Positions 23,647 through 31,016 are shown, counted from the first letter of the stretch. The stretch: 32,730 nucleotides of DNA from JAIRVZ01 sp031553755 (GCA_031553755.1 JAVBKZ010000087.1:1-32730), one strand, 5' to 3'. The notes: a model not told the origin generated them from the sequence alone. A program made the numbers and translations.

Positions 23647-24102
23647 CTATTTTTCAATCTTTTCATTTCCTTCATTCTCTTCATTACTTTCATTTTCCTT
23701 GTTTTCTTCTTCTATTTTAGTAAAATCTGAAATTCCGGATTTTATCAGAAGATTGTACCAGGCCATAATTTTTTTCATGTCGGAAGGATATACTTTTTCT
23801 TTGTCGTAATCAGGAAGGATTTCTGAGAAATAAGCTTTTATTTCTGTTGGTTGAATGCCTGTTTTTATCTCAATTTCGGCTCCCGATTCTTTTATTTTTA
23901 TATTGTTTAATACGGTTGCAAGAGGAACTTCTTCTGTTTCAGTGTAAATGGCGATATCACCCAAAGATACTACTTTGTCTCTCGGATAAACAGGCAATCG
24001 TTTATTATCAGAAAGAGCTTCTACTATATACATGTTTTTACCTTGGGAAACCAACTTAAATAAACCGGGTTTTCCCGAAATAGATAAAATTTTTTTTAGC
24101 AT
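23647..24102 (-). CDS. DUF5606-family protein with acidic repeat tail
   Basis: A 151-residue cytoplasmic protein. The N-terminus MLKKILSISGKPGLFKLVSQ with NMYIVEALSDNKRLPVYP and RDKVVSLGDIAIYTETEEVP identifies DUF5606, followed by VLPDYDKEKVYPSDMKKIMAWY-like IL.DYD..RVY.SD.KK...WY, a conserved helical block. The first domain looks like a small beta-barrel that could bind nucleic acid, but no function is known. The last 15 residues are a low-complexity acidic tail of (N/I)E-x triplets written by a nonamer DNA repeat, probably variable in length. Confidence 0.8.
   Translation of the reverse strand: MLKKILSISGKPGLFKLVSQGKNMYIVEALSDNKRLPVYPRDKVVSLGDIAIYTETEEVPLATVLNNIKIKESGAEIEIKTGIQPTEIKAYFSEILPDYDKEKVYPSDMKKIMAWYNLLIKSGISDFTKIEEENKENESNEENEGNEKIEK
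23650..23694 (-). repeat. In-frame nonamer repeat at the 3' end of the DUF5606 gene
   Basis: Five 9-nt units on the minus strand: AATGAAAGT, AATGAAGAG, AATGAAGGA, AATGAAAAG and ATTGAAAAA, followed directly by the TAG stop. They encode NES, NEE, NEG, NEK and IEK. Confidence 0.8.
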
Positions 24103-24140
24103 AATTAATATATAAATGATTAGTTAGTATAAAACGCCTG

Positions 24141-24148
24141 CAAAAATA
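24141..24148 (-). promoter_or_regulatory. -7 promoter element for the DUF5606 gene
   Basis: TATTTTTG on the minus strand, 38 nt before ATG 24102, matches TAnnTTTG. Confidence 0.45.
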
Positions 24149-24190
24149 ATATTCTCTCTTAGATTTTACACATTTTTGTTGATAAATTCA

Positions 24191-24784
24191 CTAAAAAGAA
24201 TCAGAAATTCCAATTTTTTTTAATAATTCTTCTATTTGAGGAATGATAGCGCGATTATTATCGTTGTTTATAACGTAATTCGATTTTTCGATTTTTTCTT
24301 CTTCTGTCCATTGATTGGAAATCCGATTTAAAATTTCTTCTTTTTTTATATTTTCACGTTTCAATATTCTTTCTATCCTTTCTTCTAAGGGGGCAGTAAC
24401 CGTGACGATCAAATCCATTTTTTTATCGAATCCTGATTCGAAAAGAATGGCAGCTTCCATTGCTATTAATCGTTTTTTTTCGTTTTTTTTTACCCAAGCG
24501 TCAAAATCTCTTCCTACGGCAGGATGAATAATGGAATTTACTGATTTTAAGTTTTCCGGATTGTTGAAAATCAATGAAGCCATTAATTTTTTGTCTAATT
24601 TTCCATCGGGAAATAAAGCGTTTCCAAAATGTTTAATTAGTGATTCTTTTATTTCTAAAGAACAAGAAACAAGCCTTTTAGCTTCATCATCAGCTAAATA
24701 AACAGGTATTCCAATTGCTTTAAGAAAAGATGCCATGACTGATTTTCCCGCGCCGATTCCTCCTGTAATTCCTAATTTAATCAT
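24191..24784 (-). CDS. coaE: Dephospho-CoA kinase
   Basis: Catalyses the last step of coenzyme A synthesis, phosphorylation of dephospho-CoA at the 3'-hydroxyl. The 197-residue protein has the P-loop GITGGIGAGKS at residues 5-15, VYLADDEAKRL (the substrate Asp), FGNALFPDGKLDKKLMASLI with the paired F.NPE segment, IHPAV, IAMEAAILFESGFDKKMDLI and the LID region ERILKRENIKKEEILNRISN with QW. All key residues seem present. It starts 3 nt after the ybbR stop and is the last gene of a yajC-ybbR-coaE unit. Confidence 0.93.
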   Translation of the reverse strand: MIKLGITGGIGAGKSVMASFLKAIGIPVYLADDEAKRLVSCSLEIKESLIKHFGNALFPDGKLDKKLMASLIFNNPENLKSVNSIIHPAVGRDFDAWVKKNEKKRLIAMEAAILFESGFDKKMDLIVTVTAPLEERIERILKRENIKKEEILNRISNQWTEEEKIEKSNYVINNDNNRAIIPQIEELLKKIGISDSF

Positions 24785-24787
24785 CGG

Positions 24788-25789
24788 CTACTTTTTTTTT
24801 TGTTCGATTAAAAATTCGATTTTTTCAGGATTTAGTTTATAACTTTTAATCCAGTCTGGTTTCGTAGAGAGAGTCAAAGTTGCTTTATAATCTTTGTTTT
24901 TTATTAAATCCGCATAATCAACAATCACTTCAAAGTTTGACGCGTCAATTTTTCCATAATCGGATAAAACTACCTGTACGGTTAAATCTACGATAGGAGG
25001 AAAAAGCCGCACGAAATAATTTTCAGGTATATTTTTACATATAATAGGAATTTGAATCACTTTTTCTGTGAATTCTTCCGCTGAAACATTCAATTCCACA
25101 TTTTTTTCGTTAAGTAGAATTCCTTTAGGAGGATTTAATTTAATTTGTTTTTGTATATGACTTGTAATGTTTTGAATTTCTATAGTTTCGGTATAAATTC
25201 CGGTTAAGGAATCTAACGCGTTTTTTGAGCCATAAGCATAAATTTTTTTTGGAGTAAAAAGCATTGTGTCGATTAAAACATATCCGATAGCAGGAGTTAA
25301 TTGTCCTGATAAAATAACAGGTAGTTCTTTTTTTTGCAAACCTTGATATTCTATTTTTAGCGCGTCGGGGATAATTGCCAGTTGGGTTGAGGTAGATAAT
25401 AATTGATTTTCAACTTTTGTTTCTAATTTCTTCTTAGGAAGTATGTAGCTTGTCTTTTTCAAATCAAGGTCTTGAAGGTCTATTTCGATTTCTTTCTTTT
25501 TATTCCGATTAAAAAAATACCTCAATAGGATAGTGCCTTTGTCTTTTATTTTTACATTGATTTTAGTAGGAGTATTGTTGTCTAAAACAATTCCGGAGGG
25601 AATATTTGTAAACTTAATAGCAATCGGCATTTCGATTTCAAAAGATTGTTGCATCGTTTGCAAAAACCAAAAACCGAAAGCTATAATAAGGAAAAATAAA
25701 AAAGCCAAGACTTTTTTCCAACTGTCTCTTTGAAAAAAAAACTTGGCTTCTCCTTGATAATTTTTACTATTTTGAAATTTGGATGTCAT
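24788..25789 (-). CDS. ybbR: YbbR-like domain membrane protein (CdaR-like)
   Basis: A 333-residue protein with one N-terminal membrane anchor (about residues 27-45, KVLAFLFFLIIAFGFWFL), then YbbR-type beta domains outside the membrane. FEIEMPIAIKFTNIPSGIVL, the NVKIKDKGTILLRYF block, and later IPIICKNIPENYFVRLFPP are typical of these repeats. In Firmicutes the homologue CdaR regulates the c-di-AMP cyclase; in Bacteroidota the role is open. The start at 25789 makes a 23-nt overlap with yajC in another frame, which suggests translational coupling. coaE follows 3 nt after the stop. Confidence 0.8.
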   Translation of the reverse strand: MTSKFQNSKNYQGEAKFFFQRDSWKKVLAFLFFLIIAFGFWFLQTMQQSFEIEMPIAIKFTNIPSGIVLDNNTPTKINVKIKDKGTILLRYFFNRNKKKEIEIDLQDLDLKKTSYILPKKKLETKVENQLLSTSTQLAIIPDALKIEYQGLQKKELPVILSGQLTPAIGYVLIDTMLFTPKKIYAYGSKNALDSLTGIYTETIEIQNITSHIQKQIKLNPPKGILLNEKNVELNVSAEEFTEKVIQIPIICKNIPENYFVRLFPPIVDLTVQVVLSDYGKIDASNFEVIVDYADLIKNKDYKATLTLSTKPDWIKSYKLNPEKIEFLIEQKKK

Positions 25790-26102
25790 CTGCCGCTATA
25801 AAAACAGAAGCTTTGTCTACTTTAACCCTAACACCATCTGAAATTTCAATCAGGAAATCATTTTCGTTCACTTCTTTGATTTTCCCATAGATTCCTCCGG
25901 ATGTTATCACTTTGTCTCCGCTTTTCATAGACTCCCTCATTTTTTTCATTTCTTTTTGTTTTTTTTGTTGAGGACGAATCATGAAAAAATAAAAAATAGC
26001 AACCATCGCAACGATCATTAATATACTTGACCATTGATTACCTTGACCTCCTCCGGTTGCGCCGGGAGCTGTCGTTTGTAATAAAACACTTAATAAATTC
26101 AT
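25767..26102 (-). CDS. yajC: Preprotein translocase accessory subunit YajC
   Basis: YajC associates with SecDF in the inner membrane. The 111-residue protein has a short Gly-rich N-terminus, one membrane helix (SSILMIVAMVAIFYFFMI), and the diagnostic RPQQKKQKEMKKMRESMKSG, then DKVITSGGIYGKIKEV and VKVDKASVF in a small cytoplasmic SH3-like domain. Normal family length. It has its own -7 element 48 nt upstream, and the 3' end overlaps ybbR by 23 nt. Confidence 0.95.
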   Translation of the reverse strand: MNLLSVLLQTTAPGATGGGQGNQWSSILMIVAMVAIFYFFMIRPQQKKQKEMKKMRESMKSGDKVITSGGIYGKIKEVNENDFLIEISDGVRVKVDKASVFIAADDIQISK

Positions 26103-26149
26103 CGTAATTATTATAATTAATTTGATATCCGGTTATTTGATTTCACTTG

Positions 26150-26157
26150 CAAATATA
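26150..26157 (-). promoter_or_regulatory. -7 promoter element for yajC-ybbR-coaE
   Basis: TATATTTG on the minus strand in the 64-nt gap after nusB matches TAnnTTTG, so this unit may be transcribed separately from nusB. Confidence 0.45.
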
Positions 26158-26166
26158 CCAAAGAAA

Positions 26167-27093
26167 TCAGTTCTTGAATATTTTTTCTTCAGATTTTAAT
26201 TCATTCACTATAGAATCCAACATTCCATTGATAAAAGTTCCACTTTTAGGAGTACTGTAAAATTTAGCAATGTCAATGTATTCATTTAATGTAACATTTA
26301 CCGGAATCATGGGGAAATGTAATAATTCGGCAATCGCCATTTGCATGATGTATAAGTCGATACATGCAATTCGTTCAATATCCCAATTCTTAATATGCTT
26401 ATTGATTTTTTCATTATACAAATTTTCATGTATAATTGAATGACGCAACAATTCAATCGCGAAATGCCTGTCTTCGTCATCTTTAAACATAGGAAATAAT
26501 TCTTGTTCTGTTCCTTGCGATTTTTCGAAACGTTTGATAGTTTTCAGTACAAATGTTCCGATTATATCCAAATCATCATTCCAATAAACGCTTTTATCTT
26601 CAAGTAAATCTATCAAATCATCATTTGTCATGATGTAGGATTTAAAGATTTTCCTCCAAAATTCCCTGTCTGTTTCATACGAATGATCCTTATTTTTGAG
26701 ATATTCTATATAAACATCAGATGATAGAATTTGTTCCAATAAATTTTTTAAGAAGACTTGTTCGTCATTCCACAATGATCCTTTTTCGTTTAAGAAATTA
26801 GATAATTGTTTGTTTGTTCTTAATTGTTCCGAAAAAAGATTATCGACAAAACGAGTGTTAGGATTTTTTTCTTCTGCAGTTGCAAGATACTTGTGCTTGT
26901 TTTTGTCTAATTTTTTCTGTTCCTGATCCGTCAACGCCGGAATAATGGATAAGAGATAAAAATAAAGATCATAAGATTTTTGTAAACTGAATATCAACTC
27001 ACTCTCGGCAAGAGCGTAATCTTTACTTTCTTTTTGATAATACGCATATACAATTTGAATAATTTTGATGCGGATTAAGATACGATTAATCAT
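26167..27093 (-). CDS. nusB: Transcription antitermination factor NusB
   Basis: NusB binds boxA RNA with NusE and helps antiterminate rRNA transcription. The 308-residue product is the long Bacteroidota form: an N-terminal helical extension opening MINRILIRIKIIQIVYAYYQ and a C-terminal NusB domain (about residues 195-300, ELLRHSIIHENLYNEKINKH through ERIACIDLYIMQMAIAELLH, PVNVTLNEYIDIAKFYS, GTFINGMLDSIV). ATG 27093 is chosen over the TTG 36 nt upstream because MINRILIRI is the usual start and the TTG lies within the -7 promoter element. It leads the minus-strand block and is divergent from the PUR-family gene. Confidence 0.93.
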   Translation of the reverse strand: MINRILIRIKIIQIVYAYYQKESKDYALAESELIFSLQKSYDLYFYLLSIIPALTDQEQKKLDKNKHKYLATAEEKNPNTRFVDNLFSEQLRTNKQLSNFLNEKGSLWNDEQVFLKNLLEQILSSDVYIEYLKNKDHSYETDREFWRKIFKSYIMTNDDLIDLLEDKSVYWNDDLDIIGTFVLKTIKRFEKSQGTEQELFPMFKDDEDRHFAIELLRHSIIHENLYNEKINKHIKNWDIERIACIDLYIMQMAIAELLHFPMIPVNVTLNEYIDIAKFYSTPKSGTFINGMLDSIVNELKSEEKIFKN

Positions 27094-27126
27094 AAAAATT
27101 TTTAAAGACCTTATTATATTAACGCA

Positions 27127-27134
27127 CAAAGGTA
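27127..27134 (-). promoter_or_regulatory. -7 promoter element for nusB
   Basis: TACCTTTG on the minus strand is a full TAnnTTTG match, 33 nt before ATG 27093. The rest of the 277-nt gap to 27371 holds no clear feature apart from a partial match TACTTTG at 27283-27289 for the divergent gene. Confidence 0.6.
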
Positions 27135-27370
27135 ATAGAAATTCCTGAACTCAGATATAATTCATTAATTTTTATCTTTCATGAAATTATTTTGTGATTA
27201 AAAAGTTGTTTTTTATAAAAAAAAAACTCAAATTTGCGGATAGTTAAATATTGATGCTTTAGAAATACAGGTTCTTCCTGCCTACTTTGGAATAAACTCT
27301 AAAGCTATTTATTAAATAACAAAACTTGACGTTAGCACATTTTACACAATCATATTATAAGAATTAAAAA

Positions 27371-27739
27371 ATGGAAGTATTTAAGAAAAAGGTTGACTTC
27401 CGAGAGAATGACATTATTTTCTCTCAAGCAATCAAAGCCGGTAAAAGAATTTATTATTTGGATGTTAAAAAAAATCGTAAAAATGAATTGTTTTTAACGA
27501 TTACAGAAAGTCGAAAACTATCTTCTGATGAAGAAAACGCTCCCATTCAGTACGAAAAACATAAAATATTCCTTTATAAGGAAGACTTTGACAAATTTAT
27601 CCGCGGATTGAATGACGCGTTAGAGTACATTAAAAAAAACAATATTGTAGATTTTGTTCCTCAAAAAAATGAAATTTTGGAAACAGAAGACAATGGAATT
27701 GTTATTGGTGAAAAAATAGATTTGAAAATAGATTTTTAA
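27371..27739 (+). CDS. DUF3276/PUR-family nucleic-acid-binding protein
   Basis: A 122-residue cytoplasmic protein with one PUR-like repeat pair: FSQAIKAGKRIYYLDVKKNR, NELFLTITESRK, then HKIFLYKEDFDKFIRGLNDA and LEYIKKNN. The order (F/I)S..(I/V)KAGKR.Y..DVK...., L.(I/L)TES.K and (I/L)..YKEDF.KF...L...(I/L).Y(I/V) is that of the bacterial PUR-alpha/beta family, which binds single-stranded DNA or RNA. The acidic tail (ETEDNGIVIGEKIDLKIDF) is less conserved. It is divergent from nusB and stands 122 nt before rplY, with a separate promoter between. Confidence 0.85.
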   Translation: MEVFKKKVDFRENDIIFSQAIKAGKRIYYLDVKKNRKNELFLTITESRKLSSDEENAPIQYEKHKIFLYKEDFDKFIRGLNDALEYIKKNNIVDFVPQKNEILETEDNGIVIGEKIDLKIDF

Positions 27740-27756
27740 TTTTTATATTTATAAAG

Positions 27757-27788
27757 TTTGTGCAATTGCAATAAAAAAATTACCTTTG
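27757..27788 (+). promoter_or_regulatory. rplY promoter (-33 TTTG, 20-nt spacer, -7 TACCTTTG)
   Basis: TTTG at 27757-27760, exactly 20 nt, then TACCTTTG at 27781-27788. This is the clearest Bacteroidota promoter on the plus strand. The leader to ATG 27862 is about 65-70 nt and GC-richer than the surroundings; no r-protein leader class was recognised in it. Confidence 0.8.
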
Positions 27789-27861
27789 CGCCGCTTTTAA
27801 AATTCCGTGTGATGGGAAATTGAGGGCATATCTTAATTTTGAGTAACACAAACAATAAAAA

Positions 27862-28434
27862 ATGAAAACATTCGAATTATTAGGAAAAGAAAGAGAAGAC
27901 TTGGGGAAAAAAGCTTCTGTTCAAACACGTAAAGATGGTAGCATACCTTGTGTACTTTATGGAGGAGAAAACAACGTGCATTTCAATGTTGAAAGGGAAG
28001 CCGTTCGTAAATTGATTTATACACCGGAAATTTTCTTGGTAAATCTTACAGTCGGAGGTAAAAAATGCAGCGCGATTCTTAAAGCTTTACAATCTCATCC
28101 GGTAACAGATAACATCCTTCATATTGATTTTATGCAAGTAACAGCGGATAAGCCGATTTTAATGGAAGTTCCTGTTGTGTTGGAAGGTTTGGCTGAAGGT
28201 GTTAAAGCCGGGGGGAAATTATCTTTAGAAACAAGGAAATTGAAAGTAAAAGGTCTATATGCTAATATTCCTGAGAAATTGACCATTAACATCGAAAGTT
28301 TAGGATTAGGAAAAACAATCCAAGTTGGTCAATTGTCTTTTGAAAATCTTGAATTAATGAATGCCAAAAATAACGTAGTATGCGCTGTTAAGTTGACACG
28401 CGCCGCGAGAGGTTTGGCAGCAAAAGGAAATTAA
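27862..28434 (+). CDS. rplY: Ribosomal protein L25 / general stress protein Ctc
   Basis: A 190-residue 5S-rRNA-binding protein of the large subunit, two-domain Ctc/TL5 type. The N-terminal L25 domain reads KTFELLGKEREDLGKKASVQ, then GSIPCVLYGGENNVHFNV and HPVTDNILHIDFMQV. The C-terminal TL5 domain starts near residue 100 (PVVLEGLAEGVKAGGKLSLE) and contains LKVKGLYANIPEKLTINIES and GKTIQVGQL. A strong promoter precedes it. Its stop TAA and the pth start ATG share one base at 28434, so the two genes are coupled, a common pairing in bacteria. Confidence 0.95.
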   Translation: MKTFELLGKEREDLGKKASVQTRKDGSIPCVLYGGENNVHFNVEREAVRKLIYTPEIFLVNLTVGGKKCSAILKALQSHPVTDNILHIDFMQVTADKPILMEVPVVLEGLAEGVKAGGKLSLETRKLKVKGLYANIPEKLTINIESLGLGKTIQVGQLSFENLELMNAKNNVVCAVKLTRAARGLAAKGN

Positions 28435-28997
28435 TGAAATATTTAATTGCCGGGTTGGGTAACATTGGTTTTGAATATCAAGATACCCGACACAATATAG
28501 GATTTATGGTATTGGACGCTTTAGTTAAAGCGTCCAATCTTGTTTTTACCGACCAACGCTATGGCGCTGTGGCTGAAATGAAATTAAAAAACAAACAATT
28601 GGTTTTGTTAAAGCCATCTACGTTTATGAATTTAAGTGGGAACGCAATCAGGTATTGGTTACAGAAAGAAAACATTCCCATCGAAAATTTGTTGGTAGTA
28701 TTAGATGATCTCGCATTGCCTTTCGGTACTTTACGCTTGAAAACTAAAGGGAGTGATGCGGGACATAACGGATTAAAACACATTCAGGAAATATTGGGAA
28801 CTCAACAATATAACAGATTAAGATTTGGTATTGGCAGCGATTATCCAAAAGGAACGCAAATCAATTATGTTTTAGGTTCGTTTTCGGAAGAGGAAGAAAA
28901 AACTTTGTCCCAAAGGATTGAAGTTGCCGGAGATATTATTAAAACATACTGTTTAGCAGGTGTCCAGAATGCGATGAATCAGTATAATAATAAGTAG
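28434..28997 (+). CDS. pth: Peptidyl-tRNA hydrolase
   Basis: Releases tRNA from stalled peptidyl-tRNA. The 187-residue protein has the catalytic residues of the bacterial Pth family: Asn10 in AGLGNIGFEY, His20 in DTRHNIGFMV, Asn in KPSTFMNLSGNAI, Asp in VVLDDLALPFGTLRLK and the Asn of GSDAGHNGLKHI. It ends AGVQNAMNQYNNK, normal length. It overlaps rplY by 1 nt. The stop TAG (28995-28997) is the first triplet of a heptamer tandem array. Confidence 0.95.
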   Translation: MKYLIAGLGNIGFEYQDTRHNIGFMVLDALVKASNLVFTDQRYGAVAEMKLKNKQLVLLKPSTFMNLSGNAIRYWLQKENIPIENLLVVLDDLALPFGTLRLKTKGSDAGHNGLKHIQEILGTQQYNRLRFGIGSDYPKGTQINYVLGSFSEEEEKTLSQRIEVAGDIIKTYCLAGVQNAMNQYNNK

Positions 28998-29035
28998 TGA
29001 ATAGTGAGGTGTGAATAGTAAATGATAAGTGACCC
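28995..29035 (+). repeat. Heptamer tandem array overlapping the pth stop codon
   Basis: Five 7-nt units from 28995: TAGTGAA, TAGTGAG, GTGTGAA, TAGTAAA and TGATAAG. The pth stop is the first three bases of unit one. A partly inverted CCACTACTCAC follows at 29034-29044. Confidence 0.8.
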
Positions 29036-29064
29036 ACTACTCACGCGTTATTATCTTCAAAAAA

Positions 29065-29481
29065 ATGAATGAAGTCAGAATTGATAAATGGATGTGGGCG
29101 ACACGTATCTTTAAGACACGGACAATCGCGGTCGAAGCATGCAAGAAAAACAGGGTAATGGTAAATAATATTCCTGCGAAACCTTCACGGATGATTAAAG
29201 TTGATGATGTAGTTCAGGTTAAAAAGCCACCTATTACATATTCATTTAAAGTATTAGGTTTGATTGAAAAAAGAATTGGAGCGAAGTTAGTCCCTGATTT
29301 TTTGGAAAATGTAACTTCGCCCGAACAATATGAAATACTTGAATTACAAAAAATCAGTGGTTTTATCGATCGGGCAAAAGGAACGGGAAGACCGACTAAA
29401 AAAGACCGGAGGAATCTCGATGAATTCAACGCTCCGACATTTGCTGATGATTTTGATTTCGACTTTGATTTTGAAGAATAA
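29065..29481 (+). CDS. hslR: S4-domain RNA-binding protein, HslR type
   Basis: A 138-residue protein of the heat-shock Hsp15 family, which binds the 50S subunit with stalled nascent chains and recycles it. The S4 domain is at residues 3-70: VRIDKWMWATRIFKTRTIAV, EACKKNRVMVNNIPAKPSRM and IKVDDVVQV. The next block (FKVLGLIEKRIGAKLVPDF) and the basic segment RAKGTGRPTKKDRRNLDEF are typical. ATG 29065 is chosen rather than the in-frame start at 29029, which is inside the heptamer array. The C-terminus is a low-complexity DDFDFDFDFEE tail coded by a 6-nt repeat. Confidence 0.88.
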   Translation: MNEVRIDKWMWATRIFKTRTIAVEACKKNRVMVNNIPAKPSRMIKVDDVVQVKKPPITYSFKVLGLIEKRIGAKLVPDFLENVTSPEQYEILELQKISGFIDRAKGTGRPTKKDRRNLDEFNAPTFADDFDFDFDFEE

Positions 29482-29537
29482 ATCGCTATCTTGCAGCCAT
29501 ACGTGCAAATTGTAAAATTAAATAAAACATATATGCC

Positions 29538-30752
29538 ATGAATGTAGTTGACAGATTTTTAAAATATGTTTCTTTCGATACACAATCGGATGAAAATACA
29601 GGAGTAACTCCGAGTACTTCCAAACAAATGATATTGGCGCAAGCCTTGAAGGAAGAATTAGAATTGATGGGTTTGGAAGAAATTACTTTAGATGAACACG
29701 CCTATTTGATGGCTACTCTTCCCGCCAATACAGACAAAAAACTTCCTGTTATAGGTTTTATTGCCCATTTAGATACCAGTCCTGATATGTCGGGAGAAAA
29801 TGTAACTCCTCGAATTGTGAAAAATTACGATGGAAATGATATTGTTCTTTGTCAGGAGGAAAATATAATTCTATCACCCAAGGATTTTCCTGAATTGTTA
29901 AGTCACAAAGGAGAAGATTTAGTCGTAACTAACGGAAAAACATTGCTAGGAGCCGATGATAAAGCGGGAATTGCAGAGATTATTACCGCAATTCAATATT
30001 TACAAGAACATCCAGAAATTAAACATGGAAAAATAAGAATCGCTTTCAATCCGGATGAAGAAATCGGAATGGGAGCTTCAAAATTTGATGTTTCCCTTTT
30101 CGGCTGCGATTGGGCATATACGATGGATGGAGGAGAAGTTGGAGAACTTGAATTTGAAAACTTCAATGCCGCCGGAGCAAAAATATCAATAAAAGGAAGA
30201 AATGTTCATCCGGGATACGCCAAGAATAAGATGATAAATGCCATGCATTTGGCTATGGAATTTGCGGGACAATTTCCGGCGGAACAACGGCCCGAACATA
30301 CCGAAGGCTACGAAGGATTTTTTCATTTGGTTGGAATGAATGGAACAGTAGAGGAAGCATTTTTGTCGTATATTGTTAGAGATCATTCTAAAGAAAAATT
30401 CGACAACCGATTGAAAACTTTAGAGGAAATTACTGCTTTTATGAATCAAAAATATCCTGGAGTTTTCACTTTGGAGATCAAACAACAATATAAAAATATG
30501 AGGGAAATCGTTGAACCTCAAATGCACATTGTTGATTTGGCTTTCGCTGCCATGCAAGCGGTTGGTGTTGAACCGAAAGTGAAACCAATTCGTGGCGGAA
30601 CGGATGGCGCACAGCTTTCCTTTAAAGGATTGCCTTGTCCAAATATTTTTGCCGGAGGATTGAATTTTCATGGACGTTATGAATTTGTCCCAATTCAATC
30701 AATGGAAAAAGCAGTTAAAGTAATTGTGAAAATAGCAGAGTTAAATAAATAA
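29538..30752 (+). CDS. pepT: Peptidase T (tripeptide aminopeptidase)
   Basis: A 404-residue cytosolic M20 zinc peptidase that removes the N-terminal residue of tripeptides. Motifs in order: FIAHLDTSPDMSGENV with the first metal His and the catalytic Asp, LLGADDKAGIAEI with the bridging Asp, NPDEEIGMGASKFDV with the catalytic Glu pair, the dimerisation-lid KISIKGRNVHPGYAKNKMIN, and RGGTDGAQLSFKGLPCPNIF with GGLNFHGRYEFVPI holding the last metal His. Length and start are normal. A weak -7-like TATCTTGC lies at 29487-29494. The stop codon overlaps an octamer array; gcvT follows after a 264-nt repeat-filled gap. Confidence 0.95.
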   Translation: MNVVDRFLKYVSFDTQSDENTGVTPSTSKQMILAQALKEELELMGLEEITLDEHAYLMATLPANTDKKLPVIGFIAHLDTSPDMSGENVTPRIVKNYDGNDIVLCQEENIILSPKDFPELLSHKGEDLVVTNGKTLLGADDKAGIAEIITAIQYLQEHPEIKHGKIRIAFNPDEEIGMGASKFDVSLFGCDWAYTMDGGEVGELEFENFNAAGAKISIKGRNVHPGYAKNKMINAMHLAMEFAGQFPAEQRPEHTEGYEGFFHLVGMNGTVEEAFLSYIVRDHSKEKFDNRLKTLEEITAFMNQKYPGVFTLEIKQQYKNMREIVEPQMHIVDLAFAAMQAVGVEPKVKPIRGGTDGAQLSFKGLPCPNIFAGGLNFHGRYEFVPIQSMEKAVKVIVKIAELNK

Positions 30753-30814
30753 GTTGACAAGTTAACGAGTTGACGAGTAAACAAGTTAACTAGTAGACGA
30801 GTTAATAAGCTGAA
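30751..30814 (+). repeat. Octamer tandem array overlapping the pepT stop codon
   Basis: Eight 8-nt units of the RAGTTGAC family; variants include AAGTTGAC, AAGTTAAC (twice), GAGTTGAC, GAGTAAAC, TAGTAGAC, GAGTTAAT and AAGCTGAA. The TAA stop at 30750-30752 overlaps the first unit by two bases. Every unit contains TGA, TAA or TAG. Confidence 0.9.
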
Positions 30815-30828
30815 TAATAAATGTTTTT

Positions 30829-30916
30829 GTCATTGCGGGCTTGACCCGCAATCTTCTACGATTATCAGTAGCTCCTGAATCAAGTTCGGGATGACAACGT
30901 CAAACCTAGAATGACA
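30829..30916. repeat. REP-like palindromic element between the octamer arrays
   Basis: TGTCATTGCGGGCTTGACC at 30829-30847, with a small stem GCGGG/CCCGC, is answered by an imperfect inverted copy ending CAAGTTCGGGATGACA at 30880-30895. AGAATGACA at 30908-30916 is a third end. The TGTCAT...CTTGA / TCAAG...ATGACA form is the style of REP/palindromic elements found in several bacterial groups. Confidence 0.65.
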
Positions 30917-30936
30917 ATTTTTTATTACTAAATAAC

Positions 30937-30983
30937 CAACTCTTCAACTTGTTCACTTGTCAACTCGTTAACTTGTTTACTCA
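30937..30983 (-). repeat. Inverted octamer array upstream of gcvT
   Basis: On the minus strand the units are GAGTAAAC, AAGTTAAC, GAGTTGAC, AAGTGAAC and AAGTTGAA, then a partial unit. It is the same family as 30751-30814 in opposite orientation, so the two arrays could pair and fold the segment between them into a long stem. Confidence 0.85.
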
Positions 30984-31016
30984 TTCAGTTGTAAACTATA
31001 AAAAAATAAATAAATC

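Noticed and set aside
27094..27129. TTG start 12 codons upstream of NusB
   Set aside because: The TTG is part of the TACCTTTG promoter element, and the family starts at MINRILIRI.
27789..27861. Ribosomal-protein leader RNA before rplY
   Set aside because: The leader is long enough, but I saw no known leader structure and could not test covariation.
29029..29064. Earlier start for the S4-domain protein
   Set aside because: The extra 12 codons lie in and just after the heptamer array, and homologues start at the (M)xxVRIDKWMW segment.
30751..30983. CRISPR array between pepT and gcvT
   Set aside because: Repeat units are 8 nt with no spacers, and there are no cas genes nearby.
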